From contig OY744468.1 of assembly GCA_963556145.1 (NCBI GenBank), forward strand, positions 5,952,001 through 6,016,000: 64,000 nt of DNA, in the 5' to 3' direction. The notes below the pieces were generated by a model that did not search any database, was not told the origin of the DNA, and saw only the letters and a program-made list of their open reading frames with translations. This DNA is from Hygrocybe punicea. Lineage: Eukaryota; Basidiomycota; Agaricomycetes; Agaricales; Hygrophoraceae. This document shows positions 54,627-64,000 of this stretch, piece by piece (position 1 is the first letter of the stretch; every line of letters starts with the position of its first letter). The position numbers and the translations under genes are program-made.

Positions 54627-56364
54627 GTGTATCCGCATCGAGTCTTCCGAGGAAGTTGTTGTATTCCGTCGACATTTGGCGTTGGAGTTGGAGTTTGTTG
54701 GGACTGCTGGGATATAGTTGAGCTTGTTGAGGTTGCATTGAAAAATTTTATGTTTGTATTTGTTGTCTCTGTCATGTGACCATTATTTCTTTGTCCAGCT
54801 GTTTTGCCCACCTGTTTTGGTAGCTCCAGATCACCCCTCCCGATGCTTCGATACCCACCGGCTCTGTTCACGTTGTACTCCCAATTCTGTCCATTTTTGA
54901 CATTGCTTACACTTGTTTCTTCCCACAACCCCAGGATCTTCGTTATTTCATTTGGATCAACCAGGGATGGTCTCAATCTGAGTCCTGACCAGATGTAGAG
55001 GCTCTAGATCATGTGGATCCATATCCCCTTCATATCTGACTCCATTCCTGTCCATTCCCATTCCCGTATCATCGATTCCACCCGATTCTGGTCTTTTCTA
55101 CCAATTTCACTCTGGATTCCACCTCCAGAATTGTTCCTGCTGGCGATGCAATGTCCCTAACGACCTGGAATCAGTATGTATATAATTGTATATCATATAT
55201 CTTCATTTCCCATCTCCTAGTACATAGCACCACTCCTCCTATCCTCCTCTCCACTCACCCCTATCACTACAGCCTTCGCTTGTAGTACATAGTTACTACA
55301 GCACAGGATCCCTCACAGTAGTATAAAAGTAGCACATTTACACTACAAAACCATATAGAAATACAGGTTATTACAGGGTACCATTCCACCTCACATCTTA
55401 TCACCGCACTTCAGTTCTATTTCTTAGTCCACTCTTCGTATCATATACACTGCTCTTTGTCCTTTCCCCCACACTCTCCCTCTGATTCCAGAACCCCCAG
55501 ATTCGGGTTGGATTGATTAGACTTCTCTAAAGAAACTGAATTCCTCTGATCACTTTCTAGCTGATCACCCTTTCCATAGATTCCTCATCTGGGTCTACAA
55601 CAGAACTCGCTGTCACAATGTACATGTCATTCACAAAGTGTGATGGGAGCATGGGTTCCACTCCTGTTTCCACCTGAGGCCCCCCATCAACCTCGCATGG
55701 GTGACAATGGTGTCAATTGATGTGCCTCTGGCCTGTGTGAAGTATGTGGCAATGTCGGTATCCACAGTACCCATGGTCTACCGTCATACCTGCCATTGTT
55801 AGGTACAATATGTAGTATGTACTTGTCTGCAGGTACTGTGGATATGGGTGTGGTGTCCAAAAATTGGACCTGCCATGGAGGCCCCACTCCACTCCACTCC
55901 CTCTCTCCCTCCCCACTCCCTTCCTCCCTCCCCTCTCCCTCCTCCCTACTCCCTTTTGTTTCCTTGTGTCCTGCATTCTCCCTGCTCCTTACCCTCATTT
56001 CTACATTTATAATTAAAAAAAGGAAAAATGACACACACAATTACCTGAAAAATTGCTTGGACAACAGAAAAATCAATCAGACCTCAAGGCCTCAAGTATG
56101 AATTAGTATGGTGATAAGAAGGGAAAGAAAGGCTAAGTGCATAATAAAATAAAGAATCCTGTTCTCCTCCCTCCTCCTCTTAATTAATTATAATTAGTTA
56201 ATTTTAATCAATTTTATTTTAATTAATCAATTAATTGATTTTAATTAGTTAATTTTAATTAATTAGTGCACTACAAGTCAACAACAGTTCAAGAGCCAAC
56301 AAAACTTCCGTGTTCAACTTGAATCTACTATGCAAAGGGCTGTAATTCCGCAAAAGGTCTTACG
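54627..56364. other. Intergenic; AT-rich block before the galactokinase gene
   Basis: A minus-strand frame of 119 residues (54617-54976) has a Thr/Ser/Gln-rich end and no domain. A member of the 55-bp palindrome family lies at 55711-55723, and a long hairpin of GGTATCCACAGTACC type at 55755-55850. TAATTAATT repeats fill 56170-56275. No further gene is supported. Confidence 0.4.
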
Positions 56365-58902
56365 ATGACTTCCACCAGACGACTGAGCACGCAACTAGTC
56401 CCAGTATACAATAAACCCACCGACCTGTATCATCACGACAAGTCAGTACAGCGTCGAGGATTTTTTTGGGAGAGAAATGTCTTAAAATGATATGGACAGC
56501 GTCGACGCCCGAGCCAGACGGGACAATCTGGCTCAAGAATTCCTGAAGCGATTTGGGAAGAATCCGGATTATATCGTGAGAGCTCCTGGTCGAGTCAAGT
56601 GCGCCAAATGACGGTTATGTGTCCACCCACAACTAATCGCGCTGCGATTGACGCCATTATGCTAGCCTTATAGGTAAATACATCTATATACAGGCTGTGT
56701 ACGATCCTTCAGATATACTTATTCAAGGCTGACTTGTTTTCCCGTTCTTCTCTTTCAAGGTGAACACATCGATTACGCCTTGTTCGGAGTGTTCCCAGCT
56801 GCCATAGATCGCGATATCCTGATTGCGTGTGCCTCTCGATCTACCCTCCTCCCAGAGGGCCGCCAGCCTGAGAAACACGGTAATGTCGTCGTCGAAAATC
56901 TGCATTGCAAGTACGCAAGACAGGAATTCGCGCCGGAATATAGATCTCAGACCGTGTCTGCCCTGGAGGGAGGATGGCACCTCGATATCGACACCAAGGA
57001 GTTGCGGTGGGAAAGCTATGTCAAAGCGGGGTATTATGTGAGTAGAATGCCTGAAAATGTTCATTGTATATCTCGCGTTCCAGTGGAGTTTGGCCCAAGT
57101 GGGTGCCCTTGGCATATGATATTTCAATGCTTGTATGTCAACATTTTGGGCATGCGAATATCCGTTCGTCGATCCCAAATTTGTGTACTTTATTTTTTTT
57201 CTCCGTTCGCTATCACTCAATCTTTCATTCACCTGATTGTCTCAAATTAACCTCAGCCGCTCACAGGGTGTCCTCAATCGCTACTTTTCACCAGCCGCTC
57301 ACACCACCACATCGGCAAGTGTACCACTCCCTGTTCCAGCCGATCTCCTCGTGACTGGTTCAGTCCCGGCGGGTTCGGGCCTCTCGTCCAGCGCAGCATT
57401 GGTAGTAGCAAGTGCGCTGGCAGTTTTGGCTGTTAACGGCAAAGTATGTGCGACACTCTCCCTTCTTTGTTTGTCATTTTTGCATTTACTAATGGTGCTT
57501 TGGGATATGTACAGCTGGATGATCCAACGGTTGGAATCACCAAGGAGGAGCTGGTAAAGATGGCAATGGAAAATGAAAAACGAGTTGGTTGGTGTTATTG
57601 TGCTTTATTAATGAGACGAAATATGAAGTCGTGGTTAATAGGTGTTAATAGTGGCGGGTGAGGCGTCCTCTCCTCTCTCCGCATATATTCAAATTCGACC
57701 TGAACATCTAGGATGGACCAAGCAGCCTCGGTGATCTCCCGAGCCTCCTCCGCACTGTACGTCACCTTCTATCCAGTGCTTGGTACACAGGCTATCCCTC
57801 TTCCACCCGGTGCTGTCTTTGTCTGCGCGAACACACTCGTAGTGTCGGATAAAATCGTGCATGCCCGCACACAGTATAATTTGCGTGTCGTGGAGACGTT
57901 GGTCGCGGCTAGGGTGCTTGCGAGGAAGTTTGAGGTGCGACTTGATGGGAATCTGGATACAAAGGGGAGGGAGAAGCTCACGTTGAGGGAGGTTTTGGGA
58001 CGTCTTGTGCACGAGGAGGACTCGGAGGAGGGACTTTGTGAAGAGGTATTGCAGGAAGCGCTAGAAAAGGCCGTCAGAGAAGTGGAGGTGTTGAAGCCCA
58101 GAGATGGGGGGGAATTGGGAGTGACGATGGAGGAGATGGTTGAGTTATCAGGGCTGGGAGAGAAAGAATTCAGGGATGTGTATCTTTCTCCAGTGAATGG
58201 TGAGTGCTGTTAGATATGTCCTCTGTTTTACCATTTGTTTGCCCATTCCATCATTCTCATAGGACGGACTTTGATTCGAATAACCTTACTGACTCTCCCA
58301 ATTGTGTGCAATAGTTGAAGCGACGTATTTTCAACTCTACAAACGCGCCAAGCATGTCTTCACGGAGGCACTCCGTGTACTGCAGTTTCGGAAGGCCTGC
58401 CTTGGCAACGCGGCTCTTCCGCTGACTCGAGATACAACCACGACTACGGATACCAAGTCGGTGCTGGAGGGGCTCGGACGCTTGATGAATGAATCGCAGG
58501 AGAGCTGCGCGCGTCTCTTTGAGTGCTCTTGTCCTGAACTGGATGAGCTGACGAGGCTTTCGCGGGACGCTGGCGCATATGGGAGCCGGCTCACAGGTTC
58601 GTTCTACGCGGCATTGAATATGACCATGCGTACTAAATGCTGAGGGTCATTTTTCCTGTGCGTGCAGGCGCCGGGTGGGGTGGTTGTATTGTGTCGCTGG
58701 TGGCGGAGAGCGATGTCGACTCGTTTATTTTGAAAATTCGGGACTCTTATTCACCGTACAGGGACCTGGATGGTGATGCGCTGCGTCAAGTTATTTTTGC
58801 GACAAAACCAAGCAGCGGAGCATATGGTGAGTGTTCTCTCTCAGAGCCCTTGAGCTTGATTTGATTGTCTGCGTCTACAAAGTTTGCAAGTTTGAACCGT
58901 GA
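56365..58902 (+). CDS. GAL1: Galactokinase
   Basis: Phosphorylates galactose to galactose-1-phosphate with ATP, the first step of the Leloir pathway, in the cytosol. Eleven exons: 56365-56441, 56500-56598, 56666-56673, 56760-57037, 57267-57443, 57515-57587, 57642-57657, 57712-58199, 58315-58596, 58668-58826, 58883-58902. The joined frame is 558 residues without a stop. The substrate motif GRVNLIGEHIDY (residues about 55-66) is assembled across an 8-nt exon (CCTTATAG). The GHMP ATP-binding loop is PAGSGLSSS (188-196). NSGGMDQ (240-246), with the presumed catalytic Asp 245, is completed by a 16-nt exon. AGWGGCIV (501-508) is GHMP motif 3, and the end is VCKFEP. The N-terminal QLVPVYNKPTDLY fits fungal galactokinases. 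Introns are 54-115 nt except the fourth (229 nt). No other galactose genes are in the window. Confidence 0.95.
56666..56673 (+). other. 8-nt microexon of galactokinase
   Basis: CCTTATAG is flanked by GCTAG on the left and GTAAAT on the right. Only its inclusion restores GTC AAC CTT ATA GGT GAA CAC (VNLIGEH). Skipping it would lose the substrate motif and shift the frame. Confidence 0.85.
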
Positions 58903-60870
58903 ACTGAATGAATCGTGCATGACTCGTGCCGTTTCGTGCAAGTTTGGACCGGTTTTTTTTTTGTTATGGAAAGAATGAAACCGTAACTCAACTAGGACTA
59001 TAAACAAAGGAAGGTTCTTTTGAGCTCGTGAGGCAGTACAAGTCCATGCCTGGATATATGTGCGCGTTTTCGTCGGACTAGGTCAGACTCCGGCCAGATC
59101 AGAGGAAGCTTGGCGCCGCCCACCACGCCTGCGCCGCACATCCAAGCACTCATAACCAAACAGGGAGGCCTGATGGAAGCTGCATACATCACAGTGTCAG
59201 GCCTCGTGAGGCCTTGTCGGCCCAGGAAATCGGTCTGTGTGTGGCTGCCTCATGCCTTCTAGATTGCGCCGTTCCATGGTGGCTTCCAATGGTATGAACC
59301 TGGGTGCCAATACTCCGGGCGTCACTTACGGAATCCGTGCATTATTAATAACATGGGGTAGTGGGACATAAATATTTCCAACAAAGTACGCATGAAGGGT
59401 TCTATGCGGAAGTAAGGATTTTTTTCTAATAACCAAAACAAACCCGGTCGCGATAGTAATCCTAAAACATGCCGTCTTCGTCAATATGTAAAACGTTTAC
59501 TAACCAAGTTACGTGGTTCAGTTGCGTGGGGTCACCTAGTTACGCCATCATCACCGTTGAACGAAGGACGTGACTGAGAACCTACTCGGAGTGGTGAAGC
59601 TTGTTGCCAAGCTAATTGTAAGTGTCCTGATGCGTTCAAATACGGGCCCCGGTCGTATTCTTTTGGTAAGTTTCTTAAACATCGAACCGTGTAAACCGCA
59701 GTCCTCATGTTCCTGTTTGTGCTTGTAGTTTGTTTGAGAGGTCCTCGGGTTAAAATCCAAAACCTTATCGTCTAATTAACATTTTCAAGACTTTTAATAA
59801 CAAACAACCTTACCTTTTTCATTGGGAGTTTTCAGTCCACTTCCCTTCTTCCTCGCTCTCCTTGGTTGGGTTTCACATGATTAATCTTCTTCTCCCGACC
59901 TCCGGTTATCGTACGGGGGCTGATGATTTAGTCGAACGGGCGACGAATCCGAATCGAGAGTCATGGCCATCAGACTTCTAGCGCCCAACATACCCTTCGA
60001 CGATTGGTATTCAGATTAACCACGAATAGACCTTTGAAAAGGATCCTTATCTGCATGGGTTCGAAGAGAATTCAAGGAATGTCCACGGAACCGAGAAAAC
60101 GCACGGCAGGAACATGAGAACGGGTCCCAACAACCATAATGAGGTTGTGGTTAACAACACGGCACAGAATCTTTCACTTACCTCAACGGATCAACCGTTT
60201 CGGGTCTCAGAAAGCCGTGAGCATGAGGGCGACGAGAAAAAGGCGATGTTGGGTTTGGTATCCCGGAGATTGGTAGTAATGAACAGCTTGAGTCTCGAGC
60301 CGATGACCCGGGCAAGTGCAGAGTATTGGTTCCAATTTTGGGGAGTGCGGAACTCCGAGGATGGTGCCTCCATCCTTCACCCAAATTGATCAAAAAGGTT
60401 GTCAGGGGTGGTTTGTACAGATAACCTAGAACCGTGTGTGACTAACATGACAGGTTTTGTCGACTGCATTACATCAAAACCGCGGCGAGCGCCCAGGCGA
60501 TACCAATTCAGTTGTTGGAGGTGGCCATGCTGATGTTGAACTTGAAGTGGCAATAGATCATGGCAAAATGATGGTAAAAGTAATCGCACCGCAAGTTGAC
60601 TCGGGCTGTCCAATGACTTGCAAGCAGACAAGATTCCAAAATTGTGTTTACTGGTTAGTCGATGCCGAGTGAATCGCAGCTGCTGAGAACTCAGCTCAGG
60701 CTCTACAAAAGAGAGATTGGGTAGACGGACACACATTTTCCAAAGGCGATAAATCCAGCCAGTGTTCGTGAAGGTTAAGCGTGGAGGAAGGGCGTCGCCA
60801 CGAGGCGGGATTATCGGTCTCCCGCATTAGGCTAACCGTCCAGTCGGTCCTTCAGCGCTTCAGCGCGAGT
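58903..60870. other. Intergenic between galactokinase and the next gene
   Basis: Short frames on both strands (up to 119 residues at 60377-60736, minus) without motifs. The sequence is not repetitive. It may hold part of the 5' region of the gene at 60871 or an unrecognised gene. Confidence 0.35.
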
Positions 60871-63333
60871 ATGTCTCAGACACCCTATATGTTGGTCGGT
60901 CAAGCAGGTCTTGGCCTGCCTCCAACCCAGGCATCCTTTGCCTCTGTTTCTACAAGTATTCGATCTCCTCCAAAGATATTAAAACCGTTCACAGCTCCCG
61001 CTCATAAACATGCTCATCATTTACACACAATACCTCGAAGGGAAAAATCAACTCGCACCCTTATCATAGACCACATGCTTTGGGTACATGGCCGAACCCG
61101 TTTTGCGCAAGGTCGTGCTGAATTGGGCATGACGGATCGGACAGGTGGGCCGTTGTGCTCCAACTACGTTCACCGCCAACGACCCGAGAATTATGAAGAA
61201 GATGAAGAGGAACTGAGTGACGGGGAGGACGTACAGGAACTCAGAGCACGACCCAGTGTCCTTAGCTCTTTCCGCGGAAAGATCGATGAAGAGAGAATTC
61301 GAAAGCAGGATCTGAGTCTTGCGAGGAGCCTACGACTCCGGGCGGAAAGCCTCGAAAAAGTCGTTACCTCTATGCTTGACCAACCGCCGACTATCCTTCC
61401 TAGGACGGACGAGGACACTCAGGCACCTCCGACTTCGCCTCGAACCCAGCCGCACCCTCACACGCTTCCTAATGGCGTCCGATTACGGCTTGCCTTGGGC
61501 ACCGTGGTCAACGACCTTTTTGCACGCACGGATTGTTTCCAACCAATATATCACAGAAACGAAAGGGCGTCGAATTCTGACGATGCATTACAGCAGGAAT
61601 TTTCCTCGAGAAATGTAGCAAGACCCGTATCGGAGGGTTTCGCCTCTTCCACTTTAATGGCTCTTCCCCCAGCCTTGAGACCATTGTCAACCATTTCTGC
61701 CGTGGCACAATCAACCTTGGCTGCAGCAGAACAAAACTCATTCATGACTCCTCCATCCGCATCAGTGGGCTCTTCTGGCTATGCAAATTTTGCGGTATGC
61801 TTTCCTTTACTCGCCAACGTTAATTGTGCATAACCTCTACTTAAGATCAGGAGCGTATCTACCCTCACTTCCCACTCCCGATCCCTCTACGCAGCGGGTG
61901 CATGCCAAAATGCAGCTCATTCCCCACCCCTCCTTCGATGCCCGCGTCACCTGCATGTCGCATGTGAGATTTGTGTTGATGCTCGTGGAAAATCCGTGAC
62001 AGGCTCTCGGAGGAGTAGAACTGATTCCCTCATTGGCATGGGACGTGACACGGGACCAAGAGGCGGACTTGTCGCGCCCGGAGGTGGGGGAATTACTGGA
62101 TGGCAGGACGGGAGTGGGATTGGCTCGGGATTGGCACGGCCTGGCGCCGGCGGAAGTGTTTTGCGCCGGGCACCTTCCAATAGAGGCGGTTCCACGACTA
62201 CAAGCTTGTTAGAGTTGATACCGCGGTTTTTGAGGTTGTCTGCATTGGTGGCAATCGAACTCGGGAATGAAGCCGGCCAAGAGGGTGCAGCAGAAGGTTA
62301 CTCATCCGAGAACAGTGATGAGGCAAAGGAGACGGAAGATACGCCACTGCGCGACTGGCAACCATCCACTCTTCCCATCCGTGGGAGCAAGCAATCGCAA
62401 AATAGACTGTACGCTGACGCACTGCGACCATCAACTGAGTGGAACATGTTGTTGGCGGGTTTGCTGACCCGTGCAGTCTTGGAAGGATATATGACGGCAG
62501 GATGGAGAGGCCCAGAAGCCGTGGAATGTTTGTTGTCTGTTGGTCTCGGAATGTCGGATCTAGATGGCAACAGGGAGGAAAAAGACAACGGGGCGCAGAA
62601 CGAAGGACGACGCCTGTGTGACGATACCAATCTCAGTAATATCAGCGATAAATTCGAGGAATTCGAACCGGATGGACTACCCAGTCTGGGAGATGCAGCA
62701 AAAGTACTGTTTCCGTCATTGGGGACCTACCCACCAAGGAAGGACGGTACAGATGCCGAATACGAGATGGAGATGAACGCGAGATTCCAAAAGGTCCGTA
62801 TAACTGGGCTAATACTTGCGATGTTCGTTCAAACCACTGGCTCTTAGTTCTTTGACGTGGCTGCGTCAACGCCGGATCTCTTGACGCATATGGAGGATAT
62901 TGCTCAACAATATCCGATTGAACCAATCGAACGTGCAGCGGTGAGATTTTGCGAAGCAATCGCAAAATGGCGAGGCACCCCAGAGTTGGAAACTGTAAAT
63001 CTGCAAGTTAGTGTTGTTGTTACGGATCCTGACTCATCAATGATTTAGTACAAGAAAAAAAACCCGAATTCAACCCAGTCGAATCCAGCTGCAACTGCGG
63101 GCAGCACAGCCGTCTCCATGGAATCATTTGTTCATTCCAATCCCGCTAGCCCAGTGATGGGGAATCGGCCGTCATCACGTCGTCCGAACATCGGCGAAGC
63201 CAACATGCGCAAACCTCTAATAGAAAAATATTTTACGCAGGCTCCAGCCCTGCGAGACAATAGCTCACGCCGAAAGAAACGCACGCGTTCTCCCAACATT
63301 GGGCGGGGGGGCACTGCGAAAAGACCTGGGTGA
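60871..63333 (+). CDS. Conserved-looking protein of unknown function
   Basis: Four exons: 60871-61794, 61846-62793, 62848-62994, 63049-63333; introns of 51, 54 and 54 nt (donors GTATGC, GTCCGT, GTAAAT; acceptors TTAAG, CTTAG, TTTAG). The joined frame is 767 residues. The ATG was chosen at MSQTPYMLV. In order: a Ser/Pro-rich start; TLIIDHMLWVHGRTRFAQGR (residues about 72-91); an acidic stretch ENYEEDEEELSDGEDVQ; a helical part; HLHVACEICVDARGK, with possible metal ligands; a Gly-rich stretch; helices LSALVAIELGNEAG and EWNMLLAGLLTRAVLEGY; and a basic tail RRKKRTRSPN, a possible nuclear signal. No catalytic motif is recognised. The composition suggests a nuclear or scaffold protein, but that is a guess. 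Confidence 0.8.
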
Positions 63334-64000
63334 TCTCCGCCACCATTTGGAAACGACAGTGGGTTATCCGATCCGTTGCCACAACTTTTGGTCACGCTAA
63401 CTTCCAATGCCTACACCTTTTATTTCGTAAGTTTACGGTGAATAGTAGTCCGGTGGCAACAGACCGTTACGGCAACCCTACTATACTCACAGCCCGATTG
63501 TGTTCATGTAGCTCCGGGTTGTACTTTGATGTCGAAATCAATGTTTCGAAGGTGACTTGATATGCTCGATGGTTGTCTGGCTTGTAAACACTGCAGTCAC
63601 CCATTCCTCGCAACATTTCACGGTGCAACTTTAACTCATGAAATTTTTTTTACGTTGGGGTGACAATCGCACCGGAATATGTCCATGCGGCTCGTCAGCG
63701 CTTGTTTATTTATGGTGGTCAGTAAATTCAAATTGTTCGTTCAGGAGATGATGATTCAGCCATCCTTTCTAGGCAGCTTGGGCTATTCTTTCCATTCACG
63801 TACAAGGTACATGTCAACATGGGAAATATTTGACAGTCGTGTGAACCAGTAACCAGTTCATATTTCATCACCATTGAGTATTCTTCGAGGTTGGTTCCCT
63901 TCTCCAACTGGGATAAATGGGGGGTCTATAGCGTAGACTTCCAATGACTGTTGTAATTCAACGAGAGGTCGGTCGGATTTTTTTTTTTTATCGGCACAAT
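63334..64000. other. Downstream region, no gene seen
   Basis: Mixed sequence with only a 76-residue frame (63330-63560) and no motif. T-runs stand at 63644 and 63979. Confidence 0.35.

Noticed and set aside
61946..61995. An extra intron (GTGAGA...GTGACAG) in the 60871-63333 gene
   Set aside because: Reading through keeps the frame with exon 2 and the conserved-looking downstream protein, whereas splicing it forces a short dead-end frame.

Overview
The window looks like a chromosome segment of a filamentous basidiomycete, most likely an Agaricomycete. The evidence is short GT-AG introns (mostly 45-70 nt), a galactokinase split into many small exons including 8-nt and 16-nt microexons, a multi-spanning membrane protein of the type common in mushrooms, and a Ty3 element with a chromodomain. 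Four genes look intact: an intronless sedolisin-type (S53) peptidase (26119-28140), a five-exon membrane protein (31730-32911), galactokinase GAL1 (56365-58902, 11 exons) and a 767-residue protein of unknown function (60871-63333, 4 exons).

The rest is mostly transposable elements and their debris. From left to right: a broken gene pair on the minus strand (C48 protease-like and P/THAP9-like transposase, 1-4652); a degenerate tandem repeat split by a 7-kb Ty3 chromovirus (5642-12639, target duplication ATCGG, LTRs differing at about 3 of 546 sites) that carries an antisense, intron-containing zinc-cluster gene; an AT-rich stretch with MITEs, foldbacks and microsatellites (13.0-17.2 kb); a first copy of a short non-coding-type LTR element (TRIM-like, 17985-19890); a broken gag-like gene with a zinc-knuckle tail, cut by a 1.3-kb hAT element with an exact 8-bp duplication (20.8-23.4 kb); and a low-complexity region with a hAT MITE up to 25.6 kb.

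From 33.7 to 54.6 kb there is a deep nest of insertions that can be unpicked by target-site duplications. hAT copies lie within hAT copies (36056-40863 contains 36391-40314, which contains 37427-38401 and an LTR-like unit at 38428-40055). TRIM copies hold or sit inside hAT copies (41078-44352 contains 42050-43158; 49505-52721 contains 50027-51931). A second LTR-like unit (44647-49410) is split by a hAT-like element, a foldback and another TRIM. Four TRIM copies all have 4-bp duplications (CCGT, ATGG, GCGG, ACGT); the hAT copies have 8-bp duplications.

Two small sequence families run through the nested elements: an approximately 55-bp imperfect palindrome centred on ACGTCAATTGACGT (16 sites seen), and a G/C-rich hairpin placed directly before a GTAAGT/GTATGT splice donor. 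Older copies differ from younger ones mainly by CG to TG/CA changes, pointing to CpG-directed decay such as methylation-linked mutation or a RIP-like process. All calls come from reading the sequence; no database search was possible.
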